DNA of 64,000 nucleotides from Streptomyces resistomycificus (GTDB lineage: Bacteria > Actinomycetota > Actinomycetes > Streptomycetales > Streptomycetaceae): contig NZ_KQ949001.1 in assembly GCF_001514265.1 (NCBI RefSeq), positions 124,001 through 188,000 of the forward strand, in the 5' to 3' direction. This document shows positions 7,573-15,994 of this stretch, in pieces. The notes under the pieces are model-generated. The model saw only the letters and a program-made list of their open reading frames with translations, made no database searches and was not told where the DNA came from. Each line of letters starts with the position of its first letter. Position 1 is the stretch's first letter. The translations under genes were made by a program, and so were the position numbers.

Positions 7573-8084
7573 CGTACAACCAGTCGCACAACCAGGAGAT
7601 CACCCCGAAGTTCCACCCGGAGCTGACCCCGCCGCTGGAGGAACTGGAGGCACAGGAACGCCGTCTGGTCTTCCGCCAGTTCACCCATGACGACGCGTGG
7701 GCGCTGGGTTCCCTCCTCGTCGACCTGGCCCGGGAGCGTCAGGCCCCGGTCGCCATCGACATCCACCGCGCCGGCCAGCAGCTCTTCCACGCCGCCCTGC
7801 CCGGGTCCGCCCCGGACAACGACGCCTGGATCGCCCGTAAGCGGCGGGTGGTGGAGCGTTACGGCTCCGCCTCCTACCTCGTCGGCGCCCGTTTCCGCGC
7901 AAAGGGCACCACGTTCGAGGACTCGTCCCGCCTGGACCCGGACGAGTACGCGGCCCACGGCGGCTCCTTCCCGATCAACGTCGAGGGTGTCGGTGTGATC
8001 GGCGCGGTGACGGTGTCGGGGCTGCCGCAGTTGCAGGACCACCGGTTCGTCGTGGAGGCGCTGGAGCAGTTCCTGGGGCACTGA
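7569..8084 (+). CDS. UPF0303 / heme-degrading-domain family protein
   Basis: The 171-residue product resembles the UPF0303 family (YbbA-like, GlcG/HbpS-related fold): RRLVFRQFTHDDAWALGSLLVD at the N-terminal third, then PVAIDIHRAGQQLFHAALPG and ARKRRVVERYG with the final HGGSFPINVEGVGVIGAVTVSGLPQ. Members of this fold bind small ligands or heme, but the biochemical role of UPF0303 is not established. The GTG start at 7569 overlaps the stop of the oxidoreductase gene by 4 bp, so it is the second gene of a ROK-controlled operon and may act on the same sugar pathway. Confidence 0.85.
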   Translation: MTYNQSHNQEITPKFHPELTPPLEELEAQERRLVFRQFTHDDAWALGSLLVDLARERQAPVAIDIHRAGQQLFHAALPGSAPDNDAWIARKRRVVERYGSASYLVGARFRAKGTTFEDSSRLDPDEYAAHGGSFPINVEGVGVIGAVTVSGLPQLQDHRFVVEALEQFLGH

Positions 8085-8112
8085 CCGGGCCCGCCGGGAA
8101 GATCCCGAGGCC

Positions 8113-8153
8113 CCCTCCGGTTGGCACCCGTGGACAGCACACCGACCGGAGGG
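8113..8153 (+). promoter_or_regulatory. Inverted repeat covering the ribosome binding site of the LLM gene
   Basis: CCCTCCGGTTGG (8113-8124) pairs with CCGACCGGAGGG (8142-8153), 11 of 12 bases. The downstream arm contains the GGAGGG Shine-Dalgarno of the gene starting at 8164, so the stem could mask it. It may alternatively be a terminator of the preceding operon. Confidence 0.45.
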
Positions 8154-8163
8154 AACGGCCCTG

Positions 8164-9030
8164 ATGAGTGACGCCTTGAAGGAATCCGTGGGACGGTACG
8201 GCGTCTGGAGCGTCGGCCTGCGCTCGGAGGACCCGTCCCGGCGGGGCGAACTCGCGGAGACGGCCGCCGAGTTGGAGGAATCCGGATTCGGTGCCGTGTG
8301 GCTCGGCGGCAACAGCGCCGCCCAACACGCGGCGCCGCTCCTCGACGCCACCTCGACGCTCACCGTAGGCACCAGCATCCAGAGCATCTGGCAGCACGAG
8401 GCCGCCGACAGCGCGGCGAGCTTCGCCGACCTGGAGTCGGCCCACCCCGGCCGCTTCGCCCTGGGCCTCGGCGTGAGCCACGCCAAGCTCGCCGACCAGT
8501 ACCGCCGCCCGTACTCGTCCCTGGTCACCTACCTCGACGCCCTGGACGCGGCGGGCGTGCCGGCGGACCGCCGGTTCCTGGCGGCCCTCGGCCCGAAGAC
8601 GCTGGAGCTCTCCCGCGACCGCGCGGCCGGCGCCATCCCGTACCTGGTCACCGCCGAGCACACCGCCTACGCCCGCGAGATCCTCGGCGAGGGCCCGCTC
8701 CTCGCCCCGGAGCTGGCGGTCGTCCTGGAGCGGGACGCGGACCGGGCCCGGGCCCTGGCCCGCGAGTTCCTCGCCCTGTACCTCTCCCTGCCGAACTACA
8801 CCAACAACTTCCTGCGCCACGGCTTCACCGAGGACGACCTCGCCGACGGCGGCAGCGACCGTCTGATCGACGCGGTGTTCGCCTGGGGCGACGACGAAAC
8901 GGTCCGCGCCCGTGTCGACACGTTCTTCGAGGCGGGCGCGGACCATCTGGCCCTGCAGATAGTCGACAGCGAGCCGCGGGACACCCTGCCCCGCGCCGCC
9001 TGGCACCGCCTCGCAGCCCTACTCCCCTGA
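8164..9030 (+). CDS. LLM class F420-dependent oxidoreductase
   Basis: A 288-residue luciferase-like TIM-barrel protein. Features are the N-terminal YGVWSVGLRSEDPS strand, GAVWLGGNS, the TLTVGTSIQSIW strand with the cis-peptide region, and the HPGRFALGLGVSHAK segment typical of actinobacterial LLM proteins of the type named TIGR03620. Such enzymes use coenzyme F420 (or FMN) for hydride transfer; the substrate is unknown. Start ATG 8164 is preceded by GGAGGG within a hairpin arm. It is probably monocistronic, followed directly by the 35/70-bp repeat array. Confidence 0.85.
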   Translation: MSDALKESVGRYGVWSVGLRSEDPSRRGELAETAAELEESGFGAVWLGGNSAAQHAAPLLDATSTLTVGTSIQSIWQHEAADSAASFADLESAHPGRFALGLGVSHAKLADQYRRPYSSLVTYLDALDAAGVPADRRFLAALGPKTLELSRDRAAGAIPYLVTAEHTAYAREILGEGPLLAPELAVVLERDADRARALAREFLALYLSLPNYTNNFLRHGFTEDDLADGGSDRLIDAVFAWGDDETVRARVDTFFEAGADHLALQIVDSEPRDTLPRAAWHRLAALLP

Positions 9031-9041
9031 CACAACCTCAA

Positions 9042-9286
9042 CCCCCAGGGGCGCGGGGAACTGCGCGCTCAACCACCCCCAGGGCCGCAGGAACTACGCA
9101 CGCCCAGCCACCCCCCAGGGGCGCGGGGAACTGCGCGCTCAACCACCCCCAGGGCCGCAGGGACTGCCCACGCCCAGCCACCCCCCAGGGACGCGGGGAA
9201 CTGCGCGCCCAGCCACCCCCAGGGCCACAGGAACTGCCCACGCCCAGCCACCCCCCAGGGGCGCGGGGAACTGCGCGACCAGCCCC
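9042..9286. repeat. Higher-order tandem array of 35-bp units with 70-bp period
   Basis: Seven 35-bp units follow the LLM gene. Type A units (core CAGGGGCGCGGGGAACTGCG) start at 9042, 9112, 9182 and 9252; type B units (core CAGGGCCGCAGGAACT) start at 9077, 9147 and 9217. They alternate ABABABA, giving an exact 70-bp period. Each A unit can form a small hairpin (GCGCG/CGCGC around GGGAACTG). The A core resembles a short interspersed intergenic repeat common in Streptomyces genomes, from memory. The period is not a multiple of three on successive 35-bp units and the array is not coding. Confidence 0.92.
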
Positions 9287-9380
9287 CGCCAACCCGCACC
9301 CGACAACCCACCGCACCTCCCCACCCCGCCCAACCCCACCCCTCCCGACCCCGCACAACCCCCGCCCAACCCGCGGAGCG

Positions 9381-10238
9381 CTACGCGTTCTTGAACTCCT
9401 GCCGCTGCCGCCCCAACCCCTCGATCTCCAGCTCCACCACGTCCCCGGCCCGAAGGAACGGCTTCGGCTCCGGTTCCCCGAGCGCGACCCCCGCCGGGGT
9501 ACCCGTGTTGATCACGTCGCCGGGATACAGCGTCATGAACTGGCTGACGTACCGCACGACTTCACCCACCGGGAAGATCTGCTCGGCGGTCGTGCCGTCC
9601 TGCTTCAGCTCCCCGTTGACCCACAGCCTCAGCCCGAGGTTCTGCGGATCGGGCACCTCGTCGGCGGTCACCAGCCACGGCCCCAACGGGTTGAACGTCT
9701 CGCAGTTCTTGCCCTTGTCCCAGGTCCCGCCCCGCTCGATCTGGAACTCCCGCTCGGACACGTCGTGCGCCACCGCGTACCCGGCGACATGCCCGAGCGC
9801 CGCTTCGGCGGACTCGACATAGCGGGCCGTACGCCCGATGACGACCGCCAGTTCCACCTCCCAGTCGGTCTTCACCGACCGGCGCGGTATGAGCACCGTG
9901 TCGTGCGGCCCGACCACCGTGTCCGCGGCCTTGAAGAAGATCACGGGCTCGGCGGGCGGCTCGGCCCCGGTCTCGCGGGCGTGGTCGTGGTAGTTGAGCC
10001 CGATGCACACGATCTTGCCGATCCGGGCGAGCGGCGGTCCGACCCGCAGCCCCACCGCGTCCAGCGCCGGCAGCGTGCCCGCGTCGGCCGCGTCCCGGAT
10101 CCGGCCCAGCGCCCCGTCGTCGGCGAGCAGCGGTCCGTCGATGTCGGGTACGACGCCGGAGAGGTCCCTCAGGGTGCCCTCGGCGTCGAGCAGCGCGGGC
10201 CGCTCGGTTCCCGCCGTACCGACTCGCAGCAGCTTCAT
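9381..10238 (-). CDS. Fumarylacetoacetate hydrolase family protein
   Basis: The 285-residue protein carries the FAH C-terminal fold: IGKIVCIGLNYHDHARETG, PVIFFKAADTVVGP, the metal ligands in DWEVELAVVIG (Glu, Glu) and HDVSEREFQ, the KGKNCETFNPLGPW segment and the final GDVINTGTPAGV. Family members are Mg-dependent C-C bond hydrolases or decarboxylases acting on 2,4-diketo or acylpyruvate substrates in catabolism of aromatic and sugar acids. The start at 10238 has GAGGGAG 8 bases upstream; an upstream extension lacks homology. The 147-bp space before it holds short GGTCGTCGACC-like palindromic bases but no promoter I can assign. Confidence 0.92.
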   Translation of the reverse strand: MKLLRVGTAGTERPALLDAEGTLRDLSGVVPDIDGPLLADDGALGRIRDAADAGTLPALDAVGLRVGPPLARIGKIVCIGLNYHDHARETGAEPPAEPVIFFKAADTVVGPHDTVLIPRRSVKTDWEVELAVVIGRTARYVESAEAALGHVAGYAVAHDVSEREFQIERGGTWDKGKNCETFNPLGPWLVTADEVPDPQNLGLRLWVNGELKQDGTTAEQIFPVGEVVRYVSQFMTLYPGDVINTGTPAGVALGEPEPKPFLRAGDVVELEIEGLGRQRQEFKNA

Positions 10239-10385
10239 GATCACAATCTCCCTCGATCGCGGGGTCGTCGACCGACGGGTGCAGCCATCGGATGACTGGT
10301 CGATCGTCCAAGGTCGAGGTCCGGTCCGCAATACCCGGTTCACGGACTGGACCGTAACCCCGTCGACGCGAGCGGTCGGCGGTCG

Positions 10386-11102
10386 TCAGCGGTAGAGGAC
10401 CGACCGCTCCACCGCGCTCCACGTCGTGCTGGTCACCACGTACAGCGCGGCGGCCAGCGGCACCACGGCCACCGTGAAGAGCGTGAAGAAGGACATGAAC
10501 GGCATGACCTTGGTCATCGCGCCCATCCCGGGCACCGGCCCGCCGTCGCCCCCCACCGGCATCGCCGTGTTCGCGGCCATCATCCGCTTGGTGCGCCGGA
10601 AGTTGAAGACGGCGACCAGGGCGACGAAGGCGAACAGCCCGACGTACACGAGCCCGGCCGCCCCGAACGCCCCGCCGTCGCCGAGCGCGTCCGCCCAGCG
10701 GTCGCCCAGGGGCGCGGCGAACAGCTGGTGCGCGAGGAGTCCGTTCGCCTTGCCGCCGATCTCCGTGTTGGAGAACAGGTGGTAGAGCAGGAAGAAGGCG
10801 GGCAGCTGGAACAGGCTCGGCATGCAGCCGGACAGCGGCGACACCTTCTCCTCGGCGTGCAGTTCCATCACGGCCTTCTGGAGTTTCTCGGGGTTCTTCC
10901 CGTGCTTCTTCCTGAGCTCCGCGACCTTCGGCTGGAGCGCGGCCCGGGCCTTCTGTCCGCGTGCGGCGGCCCGGGACAGGGGGTGGACGAGGAGTCGTAC
11001 GAACGCGGTGAACAGGACGATCGCGGCGGCGGCCGCGGTGGCGCCGAACAGCGGCTGGAGCAGGTCGGCGAGGTGCCGGACCAGATCTGCGAAGACGGAC
11101 AT
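10386..11102 (-). CDS. YidC/Oxa1-type membrane protein insertase (second copy type)
   Basis: The 238-residue protein has the YidC core: hydrophobic TM1 (AAAAAIVLFTAFVRLLVHPL), the conserved Arg-containing groove, the cytoplasmic coiled-coil hairpin (KVAELRKKHGKNPEKLQKA), the MPSLFQLPAFFLLYHLF helix, and two further TM helices. It inserts membrane proteins independently or with SecYEG. It is not in the rnpA-rpmH context where the housekeeping actinobacterial YidC sits, so it is likely an accessory paralogue. The small membrane-protein gene 11190-11501 lies directly upstream on the same strand. Confidence 0.9.
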   Translation of the reverse strand: MSVFADLVRHLADLLQPLFGATAAAAAIVLFTAFVRLLVHPLSRAAARGQKARAALQPKVAELRKKHGKNPEKLQKAVMELHAEEKVSPLSGCMPSLFQLPAFFLLYHLFSNTEIGGKANGLLAHQLFAAPLGDRWADALGDGGAFGAAGLVYVGLFAFVALVAVFNFRRTKRMMAANTAMPVGGDGGPVPGMGAMTKVMPFMSFFTLFTVAVVPLAAALYVVTSTTWSAVERSVLYR

Positions 11103-11189
11103 GGGTGAGCCCTCCGGGGGTCTCGTCGTGCCGGACGTGGTGAGACGGCATGACGACCCGCGCGGGGTCCGACTCGAGAGAGGTGTGCC

Positions 11190-11501
11190 CTACGCGACGG
11201 TCGCCGGGAGGGCGTGCCCGGGCGCTCGGGGCCGCGTGCGTCCCCTGGCGTCGGGGTCGCGTTGGGGCAGGAACGCCGTACGGCGGTCGCGGTCGCGGAT
11301 GGCCGTACGCACCCGCGTGGGCGGCACGGCGGGCGCTGAGCGCGAGGCGAGGAGCGAGCAGGCCGCGAACGCGGAGCCGGCCGCGGCGGTCGCGGCGAGC
11401 GCGACGGCGGCGGAGAGGCTGCCGGAGTCCAGCAGGGCGACGTCGAGGAAGAGGAGCACCAGGACGGCGGCGGGTCGCAGACTCGCCAGACTGCGGATCA
11501 T
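11190..11501 (-). CDS. Small membrane protein, probably DUF6412
   Basis: A 103-residue product with two predicted helices (AAVLVLLFLDVALLD and LSAAVALAATAAAGSAFAAC) followed by a basic, Pro/Arg-rich cytoplasmic tail. I associate this layout, next to an accessory YidC, with the Streptomyces family DUF6412; its function is not known. The position 87 bp upstream of the YidC gene suggests co-expression. The start is the ATG at 11499-11501; the promoter should be in the AT-richer sequence 11502-11640. Confidence 0.7.
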   Translation of the reverse strand: MIRSLASLRPAAVLVLLFLDVALLDSGSLSAAVALAATAAAGSAFAACSLLASRSAPAVPPTRVRTAIRDRDRRTAFLPQRDPDARGRTRPRAPGHALPATVA

Positions 11502-11685
11502 GTGCGGCCCTCCTCTCGCCTGTCGAACATCGGCTCGTACGTCACCCTGTCACGTGGTCGCGTCTTCACGTGGTCGCATCATCTCGTGATCGCACTGCCA
11601 CGTGTACTGCCTCGGTTATACCTGATCCGCCTCGATCGGCCGCAACGGCCGTTTCGGCCGGAGCGGCTCCCGGCCGACGCGCACC

Positions 11686-11912
11686 CTGGATCTCGCACAC
11701 GACCCCGGCCCCGAACTCACGGCCGCCGCACTCCCCCTGGCCCGAGCCGTCCCGGACGACGACACGCGCCTCGCCCCGGGGAGCCCCTTCCGCCCGGCCC
11801 TGCCGGCGGACGGCGAGGCGGGCACGTGGGCCCAGATCCTGACGGCCCTCGGCCGGTCGCCGGACTGGCGGGCCCCGGCCCGACGCAGGTCGAGAACCTC
11901 ATCGGCTACTGA
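11686..11912 (+). pseudogene. Possible decayed coding remnant
   Basis: From about 11686 one plus-strand frame shows strong coding-type composition (DPGPELTAAALPLARAV, then GTWAQILTALGRSPDW) but has no start, and the likely C terminus (PTQVENLIGY, stop at 11910-11912) is in another frame. This looks like the end of a decayed gene. No family was recognised. The stretch 11502-11685 shows no gene. Confidence 0.3.
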
Positions 11913-11993
11913 GTCCTCACTGCGGTGCCCCTATCGCCCCCCGCCGGGTGCGGTGCGGGCACCGCAGCCATTGCACCCTCTGGAGAATTCTCT

Positions 11994-12612
11994 GTGTCCC
12001 CACACTTCTATCCACCCGGCCGACGCGGCCGGCGGAGCACCCTGACCGTGCTTCTCGCGGTGCTGCTGTCCGTGCCGGCCTCGCTCACACCGCTGGCACA
12101 AGCAGCTGAACTGTCGGGCCGCCTCAACGTACCCGGAGTGAAATCCACCAAGGTACGGCAGATCACTACCCCCCAGGCGAAGGCTGCCCGCGCCAAGGTG
12201 GCACAGCAGAAGAAAGCCGACCAAAAGCTCTACAAGGTGCTGTCGGCGCTGATGGTGCTCATGGCCGCCGCCCTGGTGGTCACCCACACCACCACCCTGG
12301 ACACGCTCGCGCTGCCGCTCTGGGCCCAGATTCCCTTCCGGCGTCGCGGCTGGCTTCGGCATAGGGGTGGTCGCCGCGATCATGGGCGTCGCCGGGGGCG
12401 AGCTGCTGATCCCAACGATCGTTCTGCTGTTCGGAGAAGACATCAAAACCGCGGGAAGCCTCTCTCTACTGGTCTCCCTGCCGACCATGCTGGTCGCGTT
12501 CGCCCGCTACAGCCGCGACGGCAGCTTCGCCGTCCTCGGCGCCAACATCCGCTTCACCACGATCATGGCCGCAGGCTCCGTCACCGGCGCGGTGCTCGGC
12601 GGATTGTCCGCG
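11994..12612 (+). pseudogene. Decayed TauE/SafE-family sulfite exporter gene
   Basis: A GTG start at 11994 with GGAG ten bases before it opens a frame with a signal-like helix (TLTVLLAVLLSVPASLTPLA) and a basic linker. Near 12335-12342 one extra base shifts the frame: the reading that continues the protein is GVAAGFGIGVVAAIMG, then GVAGGELLIPTIVLLFGED, LSLLVSLPTMLVAFARYS and MAAGSVTGAVLGGL. These are hallmark TauE/SafE half-domain motifs. Homology stops near 12606, where the antisense 3' end of the DUF1772 gene begins, so the last helices are missing. Frameshift plus truncation means it is not expected to be functional. A sequencing error could explain the frameshift but not the truncation. 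Confidence 0.75.
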
Positions 12613-13093
12613 CCGAGGTGTTCGGCAGGCTTGAACGACGTGTACGAGGCAGCGAGGCTGCAAGGGCGAGGACCGTGAAGGCGAGGACCGCGGCTACCGT
12701 CCGGACGGCGTGGGCGATCTGCCAGCGGTCCCGTACGTCGGTCCAGTCGGCGGGCGGGGACTGGGCGTTCCAGTGGAGCTGGTCGGAGTTGATGGGCAGG
12801 TTGACGATGAGCGTGAGGCCGAAGACGAGGACCAGGAGGGCGAGTGCGGCCACGGTCAACCATCGGGTGTTCGTCCGGTAGGTCTGGTGAACCAGTACCG
12901 CTGTGGCGATCAGCGCCGGCAGGAGTGTGGCGACGGCGAGTTTGTCGAGGGAGTCGAGTTCGACCAGCCGGACCTGGGTGTAGACGGTGCTGTCGAAGCC
13001 GCGCAGCGAGAGTTCCAGGACAAGGACCGCAGTGAGGAATCCGGCGAACAGCCCCGCGAATACGAGGCTGACGAAACGGGCGTACTTCATCAT
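12581..13093 (-). CDS. DUF1772 (anthrone oxygenase-like) membrane protein
   Basis: The 170-residue product has four hydrophobic helices (SLVFAGLFAGFLTAVLVLELSL; LAVATLLPALIATAVLV; WLTVAALALLVLVFGLTLIV; TVAAVLAFTVLALAAS) with the NLPINSDQLHWN and DRWQIAHAVRT motifs of DUF1772. Some relatives in fungi are anthrone oxygenases; bacterial members are uncharacterised. AAAGGA lies 7 bases before the first of two adjacent ATG codons (13091-13093). The last 15-20 residues (RSSLPNTSARTIRRAPRR) read into sequence derived from the truncated TauE gene and are probably not original. It is the third minus-strand gene after the two oxidoreductases of the ECF41 locus. Confidence 0.8.
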   Translation of the reverse strand: MMKYARFVSLVFAGLFAGFLTAVLVLELSLRGFDSTVYTQVRLVELDSLDKLAVATLLPALIATAVLVHQTYRTNTRWLTVAALALLVLVFGLTLIVNLPINSDQLHWNAQSPPADWTDVRDRWQIAHAVRTVAAVLAFTVLALAASLPRTRRSSLPNTSARTIRRAPRR

Positions 13094-13239
13094 GATCACG
13101 TCCTTTCGCGATGGGTGACCCGGGCGGCGAAGGGGCGGGCGGGACGGCCGAGGCATCTTCCTGACCTTGTTGGTGACCGTCGCGGGTCGCCGCCCGCTTC
13201 CCCACCCGCCGCCCGGGTCGTGTGTGTGGCCGGTATGCG

Positions 13240-13908
13240 TCAGTTCGCGATTCCGACGACCTGCTCGATGGTGTCCGGCCGGTTCACCATGGCGAGCATG
13301 TGGTGGGCGACGTCGGCGCGTGACACGGAGAACCCGCCCCGGATGTTGCGGTTCCACGCGGTCCGGTACCTGCCGGTCAGGGGCTTGTCGGTGAGCTTGG
13401 GCGGGCGCGACACCGTCCATTCCAGTCCGCTGTCGCGCAGGGTCTGCTCGGTGACGGCGAGGTCGGCGTAGTGCCGGCCGAACATGGCGCGGGTCAACGG
13501 GACGCCCAGGTAGCGCATGAAGAAGCCATCGCCGGGATCGTGTCTGGGTGGCGTCGGCCGGCCGGGCACCGGCACCGGTCCGACGGGTGCGGCGCTGACG
13601 ATGACGATCCGCCGGACCTGCTCGGCCTGCATCGCCGCGACGATCGCGCGGGTGCCGCGCGAGGTGATGCCCGCGTCCGCGCGCGGGTTTCGCGGGCCGA
13701 GCGCGGACAGTACGGCGTCGGCGCCGCGTACCGCCGCGGCGAGCGCCCGCATGTCGGGTCGGGTGAGGTCGACGGCGACCGTCCGGACGCCGCCCGGCAG
13801 CTCACGCGGGCGGCGGGCCACGGCGGTGACGTCATGCCCGCCGGCCACCGCCTGCTCGACCAGGTGCCGTCCGATACCGCCGGTGGCGGCCACGATCGTG
13901 AGTCTCAT
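13240..13908 (-). CDS. NAD(P)H-binding oxidoreductase (atypical SDR)
   Basis: A 222-residue Rossmann protein with an N-terminal glycine motif (VAATGGIGRHLVEQA), VTAVARRP, DADAVLSALGP-type loop and the RDSGLEWTVSRPPKLTD segment of NAD(P)H-binding (NmrA/BVR-B like) SDRs. Its ATG overlaps the TGA of the upstream gene (ATGA, 13905-13908), so both are translationally coupled. In ECF41 loci such oxidoreductases or epimerases recur beside the sigma factor (COE genes), which is the main clue to its regulation. Substrate unknown. Confidence 0.85.
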   Translation of the reverse strand: MRLTIVAATGGIGRHLVEQAVAGGHDVTAVARRPRELPGGVRTVAVDLTRPDMRALAAAVRGADAVLSALGPRNPRADAGITSRGTRAIVAAMQAEQVRRIVIVSAAPVGPVPVPGRPTPPRHDPGDGFFMRYLGVPLTRAMFGRHYADLAVTEQTLRDSGLEWTVSRPPKLTDKPLTGRYRTAWNRNIRGGFSVSRADVAHHMLAMVNRPDTIEQVVGIAN

Positions 13909-14738
13909 CGGGGTCCTCCTGCGGTGAAGGCGGCACGGTGGTCTCGCGCCCAGGTGGCGTACGTGCGTGCCGGGCGACCCAGCAGCCGCCGCACGGTGTC
14001 CGTGGTGGGCCCGGCTTCGCGGGCGTAGTCGGCCAGCGAGCCGAGCAGCCGGTCGGGTACCTCGTCGGGCAGGCCGGCGGCGAGCATGCCGCGGCGGATC
14101 TCGTCCGGTGCGGCCTCGACGAACGACAGTGTCCGGTCGAGCGCCGCGCCGAGCGCTGCGACCTTCTCCGGCTGGCTCAGCGACTGATCTCCGGTGAGCA
14201 GGTACGTCTGACCGCGGTGCCGCGGGTGGGCCAGGACGAGGGCGGCCACCGCGGCGATGTCACGCTCGTCGACGGTCGAGGTCCTCGCGTGCGGGTATGC
14301 CCCCCGCACGGTCCCGGTCGCCTGGATCTGCCCGGCCCAGGCCAGGGTGTTGGCGGCGAAATCGGCGCAGCGCAGGATCGTCCAGTCCAGGCCGCTCCCC
14401 TTGGCGATGTCCTCAACCGCGTGGAACTGCTGCCGGAAGCGTGCGTGCCCAGCCGGGTACTGCACGGTCACGGCCGACAGCACGACCACCCTTGCCGCGC
14501 CCGTCTCGCGGGCGCGGGCCAACAGGTCGACAGCGGCGGATCCGACGGCACGCGGGCTGAGCAGGATGGCCTCCACGCCGTCGAGGTTGGGCAGCTCCGC
14601 GGGGTGGACGAGTTGGGTACCCGCGGGGAATTCGGCGTGCGGGTCGCGGGTGACAGCGGCGACTTCCGCTCCCCCCTCAACCAGGAGGCGGACGGCTGCC
14701 CGGCCGACGACGCCGGTGGCCCCGGTAATCAGGATCAT
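13905..14738 (-). CDS. NmrA-family NAD(P)-binding protein
   Basis: The 277-residue product begins with the nucleotide-binding motif ILITGATGVVGRAAVRLL and shows the NmrA/SDR-a5 layout (VVVLSAVTVQYP, SGLDWTILRCADFAANTL, VDERDIAAVAALVL, TYLLTGDQSLS). The usual SDR catalytic Tyr is not obvious, as in the redox-sensor NmrA group. It is the first gene of a minus-strand run with 13240-13908 and perhaps 12581-13093, downstream of the ECF41 sigma gene. I saw no TGTCACA element directly upstream, so it may be read through from elsewhere. Confidence 0.85.
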   Translation of the reverse strand: MILITGATGVVGRAAVRLLVEGGAEVAAVTRDPHAEFPAGTQLVHPAELPNLDGVEAILLSPRAVGSAAVDLLARARETGAARVVVLSAVTVQYPAGHARFRQQFHAVEDIAKGSGLDWTILRCADFAANTLAWAGQIQATGTVRGAYPHARTSTVDERDIAAVAALVLAHPRHRGQTYLLTGDQSLSQPEKVAALGAALDRTLSFVEAAPDEIRRGMLAAGLPDEVPDRLLGSLADYAREAGPTTDTVRRLLGRPARTYATWARDHRAAFTAGGPR

Positions 14739-14896
14739 GACTGAACCCCCACTGCGTGTGTCGATAATCGATCTTGGGCGGTGGATGATGATCGCGGTTC
14801 GTATCGCGGGAACAGGTCACGGGCGAGCGGTGCGCCAGGATCATCGGCATGCGGCACTGAAACCTCCGGTCCTGCCCTGTCAGGCTGGTCGGGAGA

Positions 14897-15817
14897 TCAC
14901 TGGGTTTTACGGGTCTGCTTCACTTCCTGGTCGACGGCCCAGGCGTCGGCGACCGGGCCGAGGTGGCTGAGCTTGTCGGGGTTGATGACCGCGCGGATCG
15001 TCTGGATCTGCCCGCCGAGTGTGTCGAGGGCGAGGATGTGGAGGATCTTGCCGTCGCGGTCGCGGAAGAGCGCGCCCGGCTGGCCGTTGACCTCGTGCGG
15101 TTCGAACGTGATGTCGATCCGGGCCATGAGCGGGTAGACGGTGGCGAGCAGCCTGGCCACGTTCTCGGCGCCGGCGACGGCCCTGGCCAGCTGCGGTGCC
15201 TTGCCACCGCCGTCCCCGATGAGTTGGACGTCGGCGGACAGCAGATTCTGCAGTCCGTCCACGTCTCCCTGCGTCAGTGCCTCGAAGAACCGCCTCGCCA
15301 GCTCCTGCCGATCCTGGCGGTCCGCTTCGAACCGGGGCCGTCCCTCGTGCATGTGGCGGCGTGCCCGTACGAGCAGCTGCCGGCACGCCGCCTCTGAGCG
15401 CCCCACCGCGGCAGCGATCTCGTCGAAGCCGAAGGCGAAGACCTCCCGCAGCACGAACACCGACCGCTCCAGCGGACTGAGCCGCTCCAGGAGCAGCAGC
15501 GCCGCCATCGACACCGAGTCGGCCAGCTCCGCCGCGCGGGCCGGGTCCTGGTACGGATCGTCCAGCAGCGGCTCGGGCAACCACGGTCCGACGTACTCCT
15601 CCCGCCTCACCCGGGCGGAGCGAAGCACGTCGATCGCAATCCGGGTCACCGTGGCTGACAAGAACGCCTTGGCCGACACGGGCCGGGTTCTCGAAGCGTC
15701 GTAGCGGAGCCAGGTCTCCTGCACCGCGTCCTCCGCCTCGCCCACGCTGCCCAGGATCCGGTACGCGATCGAGAACAGCAGCGGCCGCAGTTCCTCGAAC
15801 TCCTCGACCTTGCCCAC
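14897..15817 (-). CDS. ECF41-type RNA polymerase sigma factor with SnoaL-like C-terminal domain (SigJ family)
   Basis: The 306-residue protein has sigma region 2 (RPLLFSIAYRILGSVGEAED, QETWLR) and region 4 (LERSVFVLREVFAFGFDEIA, then SEAACRQLLVRARRHM), followed by a SnoaL-like domain of about 110 residues. The three ECF41 signatures are all present: WLPEP in the linker, DGGGK in the SnoaL domain, NPDKL near the C terminus. In this group the fused domain replaces a separate anti-sigma factor. The GTG at 15815-15817 is chosen because AAAGGGGAG lies 5 bases upstream. Neighbours are CMD and oxidoreductase genes, the known ECF41 context, with matching promoters at 16508-16534 and 16579-16605. Confidence 0.93.
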   Translation of the reverse strand: MGKVEEFEELRPLLFSIAYRILGSVGEAEDAVQETWLRYDASRTRPVSAKAFLSATVTRIAIDVLRSARVRREEYVGPWLPEPLLDDPYQDPARAAELADSVSMAALLLLERLSPLERSVFVLREVFAFGFDEIAAAVGRSEAACRQLLVRARRHMHEGRPRFEADRQDRQELARRFFEALTQGDVDGLQNLLSADVQLIGDGGGKAPQLARAVAGAENVARLLATVYPLMARIDITFEPHEVNGQPGALFRDRDGKILHILALDTLGGQIQTIRAVINPDKLSHLGPVADAWAVDQEVKQTRKTQ

Positions 15818-15994
15818 GCCGACTCCCCTTTGCGGTCTGTGTGCCCGGCCGGACCCGCGCCGGCGAGGCATCCTTCGAAGATCATTCGATGTGTGGGCGG
15901 AGCAGACAACGCTCGTGCCGCGACCGCCCTGCCCGCCTTGACCACGGCGTCCTGGCCCCGGCGGGCCTGACCTGGGCCAGGGTGCGGTGGTGGT

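Noticed and set aside
9042..9286. Regular 35-bp array considered as CRISPR
   Set aside because: Units directly adjoin each other without unique spacers, the two forms alternate, and no cas gene lies nearby.
9038..9369. Open reading frames across the 35-bp array on the minus strand
   Set aside because: The same repeats appear in three different frames with Gly/Pro/Trp-rich products, no ribosome binding site and no family match; a by-product of GC-rich repeats.
12335..12345. Programmed frameshift in the TauE-like gene
   Set aside because: No slippery heptamer or downstream structure was seen and the gene is also truncated, so decay is the simpler explanation.
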